A stretch of 64,000 nucleotides of DNA from Gilliamella sp. App4-10 (GTDB lineage: Bacteria; Pseudomonadota; Gammaproteobacteria; Enterobacterales; Orbaceae). Shown here one piece after another: positions 1 through 10,228 of the stretch (position 1 is the first letter of the stretch; each line of letters opens with the position of its first letter). The notes beneath the pieces are model-generated. The model was not told the DNA's origin, did no database searches, and worked only from the letters and a program-made list of their open reading frames with translations. A program made the translations under genes and the position numbers. The stretch is from assembly GCF_001690495.1 (NCBI RefSeq), contig NZ_LZGS01000018.1, positions 1 to 64,000 of the forward strand, given 5' to 3'.

Positions 1-43
1 GCCGCCAGCGTTCAATCTGAGCCATGATCAAACTCTTCAATTT
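1..43 (-). rRNA. rrs: 16S ribosomal RNA, 5' end only
   Basis: The reverse complement begins AAATTGAAGAGTTTGATCAT and continues through GGCTCAG to the window edge, which is the conserved 5' end of bacterial 16S rRNA. Only the first 43 bases are inside the window; the rest of the rrn operon lies to the left. The mature end is placed by analogy with E. coli. The leader and promoters follow at higher coordinates, so the operon is transcribed leftwards out of the window. Confidence 0.95.
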
Positions 44-183
44 AAAGTTTGATGCTCAATAACTGTCTCTGACATATTCAAATGAATCTTCAGTGTCACT
101 TATCAAGACTTGATTCTTTTAAGTCCGTAGACTTTTCATTCTTCGTCTCGCAAGTGCCCACACAGATTGTCTGTTTCTTCTTT

Positions 184-192
184 TTAAAGAGC
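184..192 (-). promoter_or_regulatory. rRNA leader boxA antitermination site
   Basis: On the minus strand the leader reads GCTCTTTAA, the boxA core bound by NusB/NusE (S10) for rRNA antitermination. Just downstream the leader carries CAGACAATCTGTGTGGGCAC, very like the E. coli rrn leader between boxA and 16S, a region that also contributes to the RNase III processing stem. Assignment rests on sequence resemblance and position about 140 bases before the 16S start. Confidence 0.8.
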
Positions 193-253
193 TGACAGCT
201 TCAATATCTAATCAACTTTTTGTCAATTTAGTTTGCTGTCTCAAGGGCTGCGT

Positions 254-282
254 ATACTACGCTACACCTTTTAATTCGTCAA
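254..282 (-). promoter_or_regulatory. rrn P2 promoter
   Basis: On the minus strand a -35 TTGACG (277-282) is separated by exactly 17 bases from a -10 TAGTAT (254-259). It sits about 110 bases downstream of P1, where the second tandem promoter of enteric rrn operons lies. In enterics P2 is the more constitutive promoter. Start-site position is inferred. Confidence 0.7.
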
Positions 283-363
283 GATCTTTTTTTCAATTTT
301 TCGATCTTATTTTTTAACTCACTCACTGTCTGCTTGTCGCTGACTGCGTGTCAGTGGATGCGC

Positions 364-391
364 ATTATAGGGGGTTTAAAAAATCATGCAA
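364..391 (-). promoter_or_regulatory. rrn P1 promoter with AT-rich upstream element
   Basis: On the minus strand the -35 TTGCAT (386-391) is followed after 16 bases by a consensus -10 TATAAT (364-369) and then GCGC, with CACTGACACG shortly after. The 16-base spacer and GC-rich discriminator are the hallmarks of growth-rate and ppGpp-controlled enteric rrn P1 promoters. Upstream (about 418-450) long A and T runs resemble an UP element and Fis-binding DNA. Control by Fis, ppGpp and DksA is inferred from the family. Confidence 0.85.
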
Positions 392-685
392 GTATTAATT
401 TCATTTTCTTCTCCGTTTGATTTTTTTTTGATCGTTTTTTTTGTTCAGCACTTTTAATATAAATAAAATAAATATCATTTGCTATTGAAAAACAATTTAT
501 TAAGTTAATTTATATTCTAATACGCAGTCTATTGTATTTTCAGTATAAACTTCGAGCTTTGATTTATATTCTGAAAATATTATTCAATTAAAAAGCTATT
601 TATTTTTCTAGATATAAAAGTCATACAGTTTCTTTTAATAAAAATTTACCTTGAAAGAGCTAAATTAAAATGAGAATGTCATTAC
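392..685. other. AT-rich intergenic stretch upstream of rrn P1
   Basis: Between the rrn P1 -35 element and the stop codon of the acyltransferase gene I see only AT-rich DNA: the homopolymer runs at 418-450 that probably serve the rrn promoter, and no reading frame, tRNA or clear terminator. Confidence 0.5.
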
Positions 686-1756
686 TTACCGAATTCCGCC
701 AATGAGATATTTTGTTTTATTTTTAAAAATAAATTTTATTATATTAGCAATAATGATACTTACAACTAAAGTAGATACTAAAAAGATCACCGCGCCCAAA
801 GAAGCTAACCAACCATTGTCAGTTTTGATTATATTACTGAGCGGAGACATATACAGTAGTCTTTCAAGTTCTAATACAATAATTTCATGAATAAAATAGA
901 TAGGAAAGCTTACATTAGCCATATAAGAAAAGAATTTATATAGCTTTCCTTCATTTGTTCTATAATTGAGCCCATCTAAAAAATAAAGTGCTAATATAAA
1001 TAAAATAATCTTTTGTAATGTATCGTAATAAAGACTTTCAACACCTAAATGGCTCACATAACGATAAGTAAATGAAACCAAAAAACATAGACAAAAAAAG
1101 AATATGACTAAGAACAAATTATCTTTTACTGACTTCATAATGGTTTCATAATTTTGTTTTATCATCATACCAATTAGATAAACTGGACCATAATGCAACA
1201 AATTTAAGATAGGTTGAGTAAAATCAGGTTTAGTAAACATTACAACCCAAAACATAGAAATAAGTCCTGCTACCATTAAACTTTTTTTTGACCAAAAATA
1301 TAACAATGGAGCCATTAGATAAATAATAATGATCATCGGCATAAACCACAATGGTAGCAATTGTGTTCCAGTTAACATCATCTTAATTATTGTGCTAATA
1401 ACGCTAGGTTCAGTCGATGAATACCACGGTAAATTAGATAAATACGGATAATGAAAAAAAATAAAACAAAAAATAGATACAGAAATATAAGGACATACTA
1501 CTGTCTTAAATTTAGATAAATAATAAGTCTCAGTATCAAATTTATAAGTTAGATGTTGAAATAAGAAACCAGCAATTAATACAAAAAAAGTGGTAAAATT
1601 AAAGGCAAATAAATTTAAAAAAGAAAACAAATAGCTATTAGCAATTAAATGGGTATTTTTAAATACTCCTAAACAATGGCTAAAAACAATCATAATAATT
1701 GCAACACCACGTAATACGTGAATGGAGTTAATCTTTTGCGACTTTTTTGTTATCAT
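686..1756 (-). CDS. acyltransferase family 3 (OafA/WecH-like) membrane protein
   Basis: About 356 residues with roughly ten hydrophobic segments. The N-terminus carries the acyltransferase-3 signature HVLRGVAIIMIVFSHC, whose His is the conserved catalytic-type residue of the family; near the C-terminus FPIYFIHE is the second typical motif. These inner-membrane enzymes move acetyl or other acyl groups to sugars of LPS O-antigen, enterobacterial common antigen or other glycans. The substrate cannot be told here: no glycosyltransferase genes adjoin it. Start: the ATG at 1756 directly precedes the conserved domain; a GTG at 1801 would add 15 residues. Neither has a convincing ribosome-binding site. 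It is monocistronic and converges on the rrn promoter region. Confidence 0.8.
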   Translation of the reverse strand: MITKKSQKINSIHVLRGVAIIMIVFSHCLGVFKNTHLIANSYLFSFLNLFAFNFTTFFVLIAGFLFQHLTYKFDTETYYLSKFKTVVCPYISVSIFCFIFFHYPYLSNLPWYSSTEPSVISTIIKMMLTGTQLLPLWFMPMIIIIYLMAPLLYFWSKKSLMVAGLISMFWVVMFTKPDFTQPILNLLHYGPVYLIGMMIKQNYETIMKSVKDNLFLVIFFFCLCFLVSFTYRYVSHLGVESLYYDTLQKIILFILALYFLDGLNYRTNEGKLYKFFSYMANVSFPIYFIHEIIVLELERLLYMSPLSNIIKTDNGWLASLGAVIFLVSTLVVSIIIANIIKFIFKNKTKYLIGGIR

Positions 1757-1895
1757 TTTAGATATTATAAACAATGGAAGTGAATATGCATACAATACCA
1801 CATATTCGTGTAACTAGAACCACCATTTACAAAAATAAAAATAGGGCATAATATAATTAATATATCAATTAATTACATCATTTAACTTAATCTAA

Positions 1896-2147
1896 TTATC
1901 TAGCCAATTTATTAACCGCAAATGAACAAATTGGGATAATTTCACGTTCCTCTTGCTGTAATTTTTTTACCACTATGTCTAATAAACTATCAGCAATACC
2001 TTGACCACGATATACTGGATCGATGTAAATATGATTAATAGTAGCTTTATCTTTCCCTACTCTTGTAAAAGTCATTTCAGCTATTTCTTTATTATTAGCA
2101 TCACAAGCATAAAAACGATCATTATCTTCTAAGAAATATAACGACAT
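1896..2147 (-). CDS. small GNAT-fold N-acetyltransferase (YjdJ-like)
   Basis: 83 residues. The segment HIYIDPVYRGQGIADSLL contains the acetyl-CoA pyrophosphate-binding R-G-Q-G-I-A motif of GNAT enzymes. The protein is about half the usual GNAT length and fits the short COG2388-type family (around 80-100 residues), which keeps the central beta4-alpha3 core. The acetyl acceptor is unknown. It ends FAVNKLAR soon after a conserved Cys. It stands alone between the acyltransferase and pfkA. Confidence 0.75.
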   Translation of the reverse strand: MSLYFLEDNDRFYACDANNKEIAEMTFTRVGKDKATINHIYIDPVYRGQGIADSLLDIVVKKLQQEEREIIPICSFAVNKLAR

Positions 2148-2272
2148 AGAAATTACCTATATACCATTGTAATTCATTTATTATGAAGCACATTCATACT
2201 TGATAAATTCAAAACTTTTTTATAGTAGAATCTCCCAATATCAATTGACTTTAAAAGAAGATAATATAAATA

Positions 2273-2309
2273 GGTGACTGTTTTAAAATTTCATTTTCAA
2301 CAGTTCACC
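2273..2309. other. imperfect hairpin between pfkA and the GNAT gene
   Basis: GGTGACTGTT (2273-2282) can pair with AACAGTTCACC (2299-2309) with one bulged base. It lies downstream of the pfkA stop codon and upstream of the GNAT gene, so it could be the pfkA terminator, but no strong T-run follows on the minus strand. Confidence 0.35.
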
Positions 2310-2369
2310 AATAATCAAATAGCTAGATCTTTATCAAAACAGATCATGCTTACGTGACACAACTAATAA

Positions 2370-3332
2370 TTAAAATAAACGTTTAGCTGTATTATAAAGA
2401 TCCATATCAAATGGTCGTTTCATATTATTGATAGCATCTATAATATCATGATGAACTAATTTACCATTTTGCACACCAACACTTCTACCTGCATGACCTT
2501 GTAACAATAATTCAACAGCATAAGCTCCCATACGAGAACCTAAAATACGATCATAAGGAACAGGAGAACCGCCACGTTGAACATGTCCCAATACCGTTGC
2601 ACGTGTTTCATGGTGAACTGCAGCTTCAATGTCTGCTGCAAGTTGATTTACATCACACATATGCTCTGTAACAGTCACAATTGCATGTTTTTTACCTTTT
2701 GCAAAGCCAAGTTTAATTTCTTCGATTAGATCTTCTTTAGTATAAGAAACCTCAGGAATAATCATAAATTCACAACCACCAGCAACAGCGGCATTTAAGG
2801 TTAAATCACCACAGTCTCTCCCCATAATTTCAATAACTGAAATTCGATTATGTGAAGAGCAAGTATCACGTAATCTATCGATTGCTTCAACTGCAGTACT
2901 AAGTGCAGTAAAATAACCAATTGTATAATCAGTACCACGAATATCATTATCGATAGTACCTGGTAAGCCGATACATGGAAAACCTTCTTCGGTTAAACGC
3001 ATTGCCCCCATATATGAACCATCACCACCAATAACCACTAAAGCATCAATTTGATGTTTTTTTAAATTGGCAAGGGCTTTTTGCCTTACGGCTTTATCTT
3101 TAAACTCGGGAAATCTAGCCGAGCCAAGAAATGTACCACCACGGGTAATGATATCTGACACACTTGAACGCTCTAGTTGAATAATACGATCTTCACAAAG
3201 GCCCATATAACCATCATAAACACCAAAAACATCCAAACCTTCTGTTAATGCAGTTCTCACTACACCACGGATAGCTGCATTCATTCCTGGAGCATCGCCA
3301 CCACTGGTTAAAATACCTATTTTTTTTATCAT
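2370..3332 (-). CDS. pfkA: ATP-dependent 6-phosphofructokinase
   Basis: 320 residues, the length of E. coli PfkA. It phosphorylates fructose 6-phosphate to fructose 1,6-bisphosphate, the committed step of glycolysis, as a cytoplasmic tetramer. Visible signatures: [18 protein letters not shown] at the N-terminus (ATP binding), [12 protein letters not shown], and PGTIDND with the catalytic Asp. Start: the ATG at 3332 is preceded by GGAG at nine bases; an in-frame TTG fifteen bases further upstream overlaps this ribosome-binding site and is unlikely. It is last in the minus-strand series murA, yajL, fieF, pfkA; fieF-pfkA adjacency is also found in enterics. Confidence 0.97.
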   Translation of the reverse strand: MIKKIGILTSGGDAPGMNAAIRGVVRTALTEGLDVFGVYDGYMGLCEDRIIQLERSSVSDIITRGGTFLGSARFPEFKDKAVRQKALANLKKHQIDALVVIGGDGSYMGAMRLTEEGFPCIGLPGTIDNDIRGTDYTIGYFTALSTAVEAIDRLRDTCSSHNRISVIEIMGRDCGDLTLNAAVAGGCEFMIIPEVSYTKEDLIEEIKLGFAKGKKHAIVTVTEHMCDVNQLAADIEAAVHHETRATVLGHVQRGGSPVPYDRILGSRMGAYAVELLLQGHAGRSVGVQNGKLVHHDIIDAINNMKRPFDMDLYNTAKRLF

Positions 3333-3425
3333 ATAAACTAACTCCAAATTATTAACTTTTAGTTATTATAGAGGCTTAACAGATATCTAACAATAGACGA
3401 TAAAGGCTATTTTTGATTAATTTTC

Positions 3426-4322
3426 CTACTTCATCATTTCGATCGGTACAACAGAAATTGGATCTTGATGAATAATTACTGTCGCAGGAGAGAATTCTTT
3501 AGAAATATGTTTTTCAATAGCATCAGCAATAGCGTGTGCCGTGACTAAAGTCATATCATCATCCAATTCAAGATGCAATTGAATAAATTTTAGAGTACCA
3601 GCTTGCCGGGTCTTTAGATCATGAAAGCCTCGTACTTCAGGATATGAAGCAACAATTTCAGCAATTCGTACATTATCACTATCAGGTAAAGCGCGATCAA
3701 GCAGATCCTGAATGGCTTTATAGGCAATATAATATGCACTATAACAAATATATAAAGCAATAAATAATGCAAAAGTCACATCAGCATAAGTAATGCCATA
3801 CCAACTTAAACAAAGTGCAACGATAACGGCAATATTCATCAACATGTCGGAAAAATAATGCAACATATCAGCCTGTATAGCATTACTGTTAGTAATTTCT
3901 ACTACATATCTTTGATATAAAACAAGAACACCTGTAATTACAGCAGAAACGGTAGAAACAGCTATTCCTAATAAAGGTGCCTGAAGTTCACTCGGATGAA
4001 TAAAATATCGAATACTAGAAAGTAATAAAATTATCGCTGAGCCAATAATAAATGCGCTTTGTGATAATGCGGACAAGGACTCAGCTTTACCATGACCAAA
4101 GGTATGATCAGCATCAGCAGGTTTTAGTGCATAACGGACTAAAAAGAAATTAAAACCAGAAGCAAGTAGATCGATACTTGAATCCAATAATGACGCAAAT
4201 AAACTTATTGAACCTGTAAACCAACAAGTAATAAATTTAATTAAAATCAGCACAATAGAGGTTAAAACAGCAATTAACGTCGCTCTTTTAACTAATTTTT
4301 CGTACAAATGTAAATTTGACAT
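3426..4322 (-). CDS. fieF: cation diffusion facilitator, Fe(II)/Zn(II) efflux
   Basis: 298 residues (E. coli FieF 300). Six transmembrane segments are followed by a cytoplasmic ferredoxin-like domain from about residue 210. The transport-site ligands are visible: Asp47 and Asp51 in SLLDSSIDLLAS (helix 2) and His155 and Asp159 in HYFSDML (helix 5). The family exports divalent metal as a proton-driven homodimer in the inner membrane. The start lies 11 bases from the stop of yajL, so the two are probably cotranscribed; pfkA follows after about 90 bases. Confidence 0.93.
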   Translation of the reverse strand: MSNLHLYEKLVKRATLIAVLTSIVLILIKFITCWFTGSISLFASLLDSSIDLLASGFNFFLVRYALKPADADHTFGHGKAESLSALSQSAFIIGSAIILLLSSIRYFIHPSELQAPLLGIAVSTVSAVITGVLVLYQRYVVEITNSNAIQADMLHYFSDMLMNIAVIVALCLSWYGITYADVTFALFIALYICYSAYYIAYKAIQDLLDRALPDSDNVRIAEIVASYPEVRGFHDLKTRQAGTLKFIQLHLELDDDMTLVTAHAIADAIEKHISKEFSPATVIIHQDPISVVPIEMMK

Positions 4323-4333
4323 TTGGTACCTAA

Positions 4334-4909
4334 TTATTGATAGGCTTCAATCCCCAAAGGAAGAACTAATTGCCGCGCAACCTCAGCAGCTTTAATTCTC
4401 CCCAACAACACATCGATAATTTTTAAAGCAAAATCAATCGAAGTTGCTGGACCTTGACTTGTAATAACTTTATTCGGCTCATCAAAATAAACTCTATCGT
4501 TTTTCCAATTTTTGAATGCTTCTTTAGTGGTTGGATAACCGGTCATATCAGCGTGTGGGAATAAATTATGATGTTGTAAAACCATAGCTGGCGAAGCACA
4601 GATTGCAGCAACAATACCACCACTCTGATGTGTTTGTTTTAATTTCTCGATCAATAATGGACAGTCTCGAAAATTTTCTGCGCCTTTTACACCACCAGGT
4701 AAAATGACAACGTCAAAATCAATGTATTGAATATCTAAAATCGTTTTTTTAGCTAAAATTGTTACTCCTCGGGAACATTCAATTTCACGAATATTCGAGA
4801 TACTCGCGGTAGTCACTTTAATATCGGCTCGGGTTAATAAATCAATTGTCGTGACTGCTTCTGTTTCTTCACAACCATTTGATAAAAATACCAACGCTTG
4901 TTTTGTCAT
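4334..4909 (-). CDS. yajL: DJ-1/PfpI family protein deglycase YajL
   Basis: 191 residues (E. coli YajL 196). The catalytic Cys104 lies in the nucleophile elbow AAICASPAMV, and Glu14/Glu15 in the N-terminal NGCEETEAVT supply the conserved acidic partner. YajL, the closest bacterial relative of human DJ-1, is reported to repair methylglyoxal-glycated proteins and nucleotides and to protect against oxidative stress; the chaperone-versus-deglycase role is debated. It lies between murA (54 bases upstream) and fieF (11 bases downstream) on the same strand. Confidence 0.93.
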   Translation of the reverse strand: MTKQALVFLSNGCEETEAVTTIDLLTRADIKVTTASISNIREIECSRGVTILAKKTILDIQYIDFDVVILPGGVKGAENFRDCPLLIEKLKQTHQSGGIVAAICASPAMVLQHHNLFPHADMTGYPTTKEAFKNWKNDRVYFDEPNKVITSQGPATSIDFALKIIDVLLGRIKAAEVARQLVLPLGIEAYQ

Positions 4910-4963
4910 TGTTGTCCCTCTTTTGAATAAGTAACTGACTTATCATATTTAATAAAATGAGAT

Positions 4964-6528
<1,565 letters not shown>

Positions 6529-6726
6529 ATGTTCAATTCACTCGCAAAAGCCGGAAAATATCTTGGTCAAGCAGCTAAACTAATGGTTGGTATTCCTGAT
6601 TATGATAATTATGTTCAGCATATGAAGCTCACTCACCCAGAACAAATACCCATGACTTATGAAGAGTTCTTCAAAGAGCGTCAAGAGGCGAAGTATAATG
6701 GTAAAGGTGGATTTAAGTGTTGCTAG
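6529..6726 (+). CDS. yjiX: YbdD/YjiX family small protein
   Basis: 65 residues, nearly colinear with E. coli YbdD/Yji[20 protein letters not shown], then [28 protein letters not shown]-like, and a C-terminal GGFKCC with a Cys pair. The family (DUF466) usually follows a CstA/BtsT pyruvate or peptide transporter. Here no such transporter is adjacent; instead the CobW-type GTPase yjiA follows after 17 bases, as in the E. coli btsT-yjiX-yjiA order. Molecular function is unknown; the Cys pair and the metal-chaperone neighbour suggest, but do not show, metal handling. Confidence 0.9.
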   Translation: MFNSLAKAGKYLGQAAKLMVGIPDYDNYVQHMKLTHPEQIPMTYEEFFKERQEAKYNGKGGFKCC

Positions 6727-6743
6727 CAATTAAGAAACTATAA

Positions 6744-7784
6744 ATGACAAACCTTATCTCATTTCCATTATTACCTGTAACGTTATTAACTGGATTTCTT
6801 GGCTCAGGTAAAACAACACTCATCAATTATTTACTAAAATATAACCATAATGAGAAAATAATTATTATCGAAAACGAATTTGGTCCAGTAAACATTGATA
6901 GCAATGTATTAAATGTTAGTCCTAAAATTCAAATTGTCGAAATGACTAATGGCTGTATTTGTTGTACCGTGCAAGGCGAACTTACTGAAGCATTACATAA
7001 ATTACACGCAAAGCGTTTAACAGGTGAATTACAAGTTGACCGACTGATTATCGAAACAACCGGACTTGCCGATCCAGCACCAATCATTCAAACTTTTTTT
7101 ATTGATGATTTAATTCGAGAAACAATTCAACTTGATGGCATTATTACTCTTGTCGATGCCAATCATATTTTAAAACATCTTAATGAACATCGGGTAGCTC
7201 TTTCACAAATTGGTTTTGCAGATCGCATTATTTTAACTAAAACCGATTGTATTAGTAATCAACAAAAAGCCGAAGTGATTAATCGAATTCATAAAATCAA
7301 TCATAAAGGCATTATCTTTGAAGCGATAAAAGGGCAAATACTAAAATCACAATGGCTTGATATACATGCCTTTGATCTCAGTGATGAATTAACAATAAAT
7401 AAAGGCTTTTTTGTTATCAACCCAACTAAAAAACTTGAAGCAAATTTTCAACCACTCCCAATCCAAAAACAAGTTACATCATGGGATGATAATATTTGTT
7501 CATATCTTTTTGAAGCCGGCGAGCTAGATCTGAAAAAAATTGGCACTTTTATGGAGAGTTTGGTCGAACAATATGGCAATGACATGTTACGCTACAAAGG
7601 TGTTTTAGCTATTAAAGGTAATGAGCAACGATTAATTGTTCAAGGTGTACATAAAGTCGTAGGATTTGACTATGGTTCTCCCTGGCAACATTTATCAGAA
7701 AGAATATCTCGATTAGTAATAATCAGTCGAACACTACCTTTTAATGATTTAAACAAAGCATTTTTGAAAACAATATCAGACTAA
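6744..7784 (+). CDS. yjiA: CobW/COG0523 metal-binding GTPase YjiA
   Basis: 346 residues. The P-loop GFLGSGKTT (17-25) and the CxCC metal motif Cys71-Ile-Cys73-Cys74 in NGCICCTV identify the COG0523 subfamily of SIMIBI GTPases. TKTD near residue 170 is the guanine-specificity loop. The CobW C-terminal domain occupies roughly residues 240-340. E. coli YjiA (318 residues) binds zinc and cobalt with GTP-dependent metal affinity and is a putative metallochaperone; the client is unknown. Expected to be cotranscribed with yjiX. The ATG follows an A-rich stretch with only a weak ribosome-binding site. Confidence 0.92.
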   Translation: MTNLISFPLLPVTLLTGFLGSGKTTLINYLLKYNHNEKIIIIENEFGPVNIDSNVLNVSPKIQIVEMTNGCICCTVQGELTEALHKLHAKRLTGELQVDRLIIETTGLADPAPIIQTFFIDDLIRETIQLDGIITLVDANHILKHLNEHRVALSQIGFADRIILTKTDCISNQQKAEVINRIHKINHKGIIFEAIKGQILKSQWLDIHAFDLSDELTINKGFFVINPTKKLEANFQPLPIQKQVTSWDDNICSYLFEAGELDLKKIGTFMESLVEQYGNDMLRYKGVLAIKGNEQRLIVQGVHKVVGFDYGSPWQHLSERISRLVIISRTLPFNDLNKAFLKTISD

Positions 7785-7970
7785 AAGCGAAAATAAATAC
7801 ATTGAAAAAGTAAATTTACATCCTGTTTTTATACTGAAACAAATACTTCACTGAAATTTTTAATAAGCTAATTAATGTAGAGATGCTTACATCTTTAATA
7901 GCCACACTTCATTTAATTTGCTAACATGCCTCCCCCCCTTTAAACGTTATAATACAAGCAGCACAATAAC

Positions 7971-9038
7971 ATGAATTACGATATAGCAATCATAGGTCTT
8001 GGACCGGCTGGCTGTCCGCTAGCTCGTTTACTTAGCCCTTCTTTCAAAGTCATTGCATTAGATACCAAACTTCAAACAGAAGATGAAGGATTTCATAAAC
8101 CTTGTGGTGGACTATTAGTGGATGATGCGCAAAGGTCCTTTGTTCGGCAAAATTTAAACTTACCAGCTGATATTTTAACGGATCCTCAAATTTTTAGTGT
8201 AAAAACTTATGACTTACAAACCAAACTTATTCGCAATTATCAACGAAGTTATGTGAGTTTTGATCGGCACAAATTCGATCTGTGGCTAAAATCACTGATA
8301 CCATCAAAAGTAACCATTCTTCATAATACGCTTTGTAAAGAAGTAAGACGTATCATTGATGGTTATCAAATCACCTATATTGATGAAAATAAAACTGAAC
8401 ATAATATCACAACGCAATATGTGGTCGGTGCTGACGGTGCCAATTCTCTTGTTAGGCGAATGCGATATCCTCAGCATACAATAAGACAATATGTGGCGAT
8501 ACAGCAATGGTTTACAGATCTGCACCCAAATCCATTTAATTCGTGTATATTCGATAATGAATCAACAAATTGCTATGCTTGGAGTATTTCGAAAGATGGT
8601 TATTTTATCTTTGGTGGCTCTTTTCCTAAAAAAATAGCAAATGAAAAATTTGAACAATTAAAAGAAAAATTAGCAACACAAGGATTTATTTTCGGTAAAC
8701 CACTCAAAACGGAAAAATGTTTAGTGGTTTACCCAAATAGGTTTGGTGATTTTCACACAGGCAATGAAAATATCTTTCTAATTGGAGAAGCCGCTGGTTT
8801 TATTAGTGCAAGCTCTTTAGAAGGTATTAGTTATGCTTTGGATAGCGCTGAAATTTTAAGCAAAATTCTAAATAGTGGTAATCCAAACCCCAACAAATGT
8901 TATTATCAACGTACAATTCCATTACGTTTAAAACTTTATAGCAAAATTGTTAAAGCTAAACTATTAACAACTCCTTTATGGCGTAAATTGATAATGAAAA
9001 GTAAAGTTCAGTATATTGAACAATATTGGATAACATAA
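7971..9038 (+). CDS. cbrA: FAD-dependent oxidoreductase CbrA (geranylgeranyl reductase-like)
   Basis: 355 residues, matching E. coli CbrA (YidS, 354) along its length. The N-terminal dinucleotide-binding fold begins YDIAIIGLGPAGCPLARL (GxGxxG). KPCGGLL near residue 45, VGADGANSLVRR near 152 (FAD contact) and the C-terminal FLIGEAAGFISASSLEGISY (second FAD motif) are characteristic of geranylgeranyl-reductase-like flavoproteins. In E. coli cbrA is induced through CreBC and its product affects sensitivity to colicin M and membrane-acting stress; its substrate, probably an isoprenoid, is not established. It stands 39 bases before can, possibly cotranscribed. No strong ribosome-binding site is seen before the ATG. 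Confidence 0.88.
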   Translation: MNYDIAIIGLGPAGCPLARLLSPSFKVIALDTKLQTEDEGFHKPCGGLLVDDAQRSFVRQNLNLPADILTDPQIFSVKTYDLQTKLIRNYQRSYVSFDRHKFDLWLKSLIPSKVTILHNTLCKEVRRIIDGYQITYIDENKTEHNITTQYVVGADGANSLVRRMRYPQHTIRQYVAIQQWFTDLHPNPFNSCIFDNESTNCYAWSISKDGYFIFGGSFPKKIANEKFEQLKEKLATQGFIFGKPLKTEKCLVVYPNRFGDFHTGNENIFLIGEAAGFISASSLEGISYALDSAEILSKILNSGNPNPNKCYYQRTIPLRLKLYSKIVKAKLLTTPLWRKLIMKSKVQYIEQYWIT

Positions 9039-9077
9039 AATAAAAATAGTAATGAAATATATAGGAAAATATTAGTT

Positions 9078-9740
9078 ATGTTTGATGTAAACGATTTAAT
9101 TCATTTGAATCACGAATGGTCAGAAAAAATTGAGCAAGAAGATCCGGAATTTTTTAAACAGCTTGCTGTTGCACAAAATCCAAAATTTTTATGGATCGGT
9201 TGTTCAGATAGCCGTGTTTCAGCAGAAAAACTTATTCAGTTAAAACCAGGTGAGCTATTTGTTCATAGAAACGTAGGCAATCTTGTTATTCATACCGATC
9301 TCAACTGTTTATCTGTAGTCCAATATGCTGTAGATGTACTTAAAATTGAAGATATCATTGTTTGTGGGCATTTAGGTTGTGGTGGAATTCGTGATGCAGT
9401 TGAAAATCCTGATTTAGGGTTAATTAATAACTGGCTACTGCATATTCGTGATCTGTGGTTTCGAAACAGCTCACTACTGGGCCAATTTCCACCCGATATC
9501 CGCTTAGATGTGTTATGTGAACTCAATGTAATTGAACAAGTTTACAACCTTGGTCACTCCACAATAATCCAATCAGCTTGGCAACGAGGTCAAAAAGTCA
9601 ATTTACATGGTTGGGTTTACGGTATTGATAACGGTAAAATAACCGATTTACATATCACATCATCCAGCAGTGAAAATCTTGAAATTAATTATCGTGAGGC
9701 AATTTCTTATCTTTTAAATTTACATAAGTCACAAAAATAA
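9078..9740 (+). CDS. can: beta-carbonic anhydrase
   Basis: 220 residues, like E. coli Can (YadF). It interconverts CO2 and bicarbonate, supplying bicarbonate to carboxylases, and is often essential in air. Zinc ligands Cys42, Asp44, His98 and Cys101 fall in GCSDSR and CGHLGCGG; Arg46 forms the Asp-Arg dyad. Trp39, Arg64 and Tyr83, the allosteric bicarbonate-pocket residues of type II beta-carbonic anhydrases, are all present, so bicarbonate inhibition at low pH is likely conserved. The can stop lies ten bases from the nrdG stop on the opposite strand. Confidence 0.95.
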   Translation: MFDVNDLIHLNHEWSEKIEQEDPEFFKQLAVAQNPKFLWIGCSDSRVSAEKLIQLKPGELFVHRNVGNLVIHTDLNCLSVVQYAVDVLKIEDIIVCGHLGCGGIRDAVENPDLGLINNWLLHIRDLWFRNSSLLGQFPPDIRLDVLCELNVIEQVYNLGHSTIIQSAWQRGQKVNLHGWVYGIDNGKITDLHITSSSSENLEINYREAISYLLNLHKSQK

Positions 9741-9749
9741 CCCAATTTT

Positions 9750-10214
9750 TTATTTAAAACGATAAATAACTTGATTGCTGCTTCCTCGCCACAATAAGCG
9801 TGGATCAGCAAGTTCTTGTATAAATTTTCCATCAATTAGCACATCAATGTAAGGAATAACGGCTTGTTGTTCGACGGTTAACTCATTAAGTTTATACCCC
9901 GTCCAAAGCCAGATATCTTTACTATCACACTCGGATTTAACACGTTGAACCAGTCTTAATATCGTTGACACATTTTGTGGATGCAAAGGATCACCGCCAG
10001 ATAACGATAATCCTTGCCGTTTTATCTCAGTGTCTTGTAAATCTTTGATAATTTGATCTTCAAGCGATTGCGTAAATGGCAAACCAGAATTTACTCCCCA
10101 TGTACTTTTGTTAAAGCAGCCAGGGCACTGATGTACACAACCTGCAACAAAAAGCACACAGCGAGTTCCCTCTCCATTAACAACATCGACAGGATAATAA
10201 CGATGATAATTCAT
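9750..10214 (-). CDS. nrdG: anaerobic ribonucleotide reductase activating protein
   Basis: 154 residues. A radical-SAM enzyme that installs the glycyl radical on NrdD using S-adenosylmethionine and a 4Fe-4S cluster. The cluster motif CxxxCxxC is seen as Cys26, Cys30, Cys33 in GCVHQCPGCFN; SLSGGDPL follows as the SAM-binding GGDP motif. It starts 14 bases after the nrdD stop, so the pair is an operon and shares the NrdR-controlled promoter upstream of nrdD. Confidence 0.96.
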   Translation of the reverse strand: MNYHRYYPVDVVNGEGTRCVLFVAGCVHQCPGCFNKSTWGVNSGLPFTQSLEDQIIKDLQDTEIKRQGLSLSGGDPLHPQNVSTILRLVQRVKSECDSKDIWLWTGYKLNELTVEQQAVIPYIDVLIDGKFIQELADPRLLWRGSSNQVIYRFK

Positions 10215-10228
10215 AAATATTGTATTTA

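Noticed and set aside
702-890. Plus-strand frame of 62 codons
   Set aside because: It lies wholly opposite the acyltransferase gene and its translation has no family features; many similar frames opposite or within other genes were discarded for the same reason.
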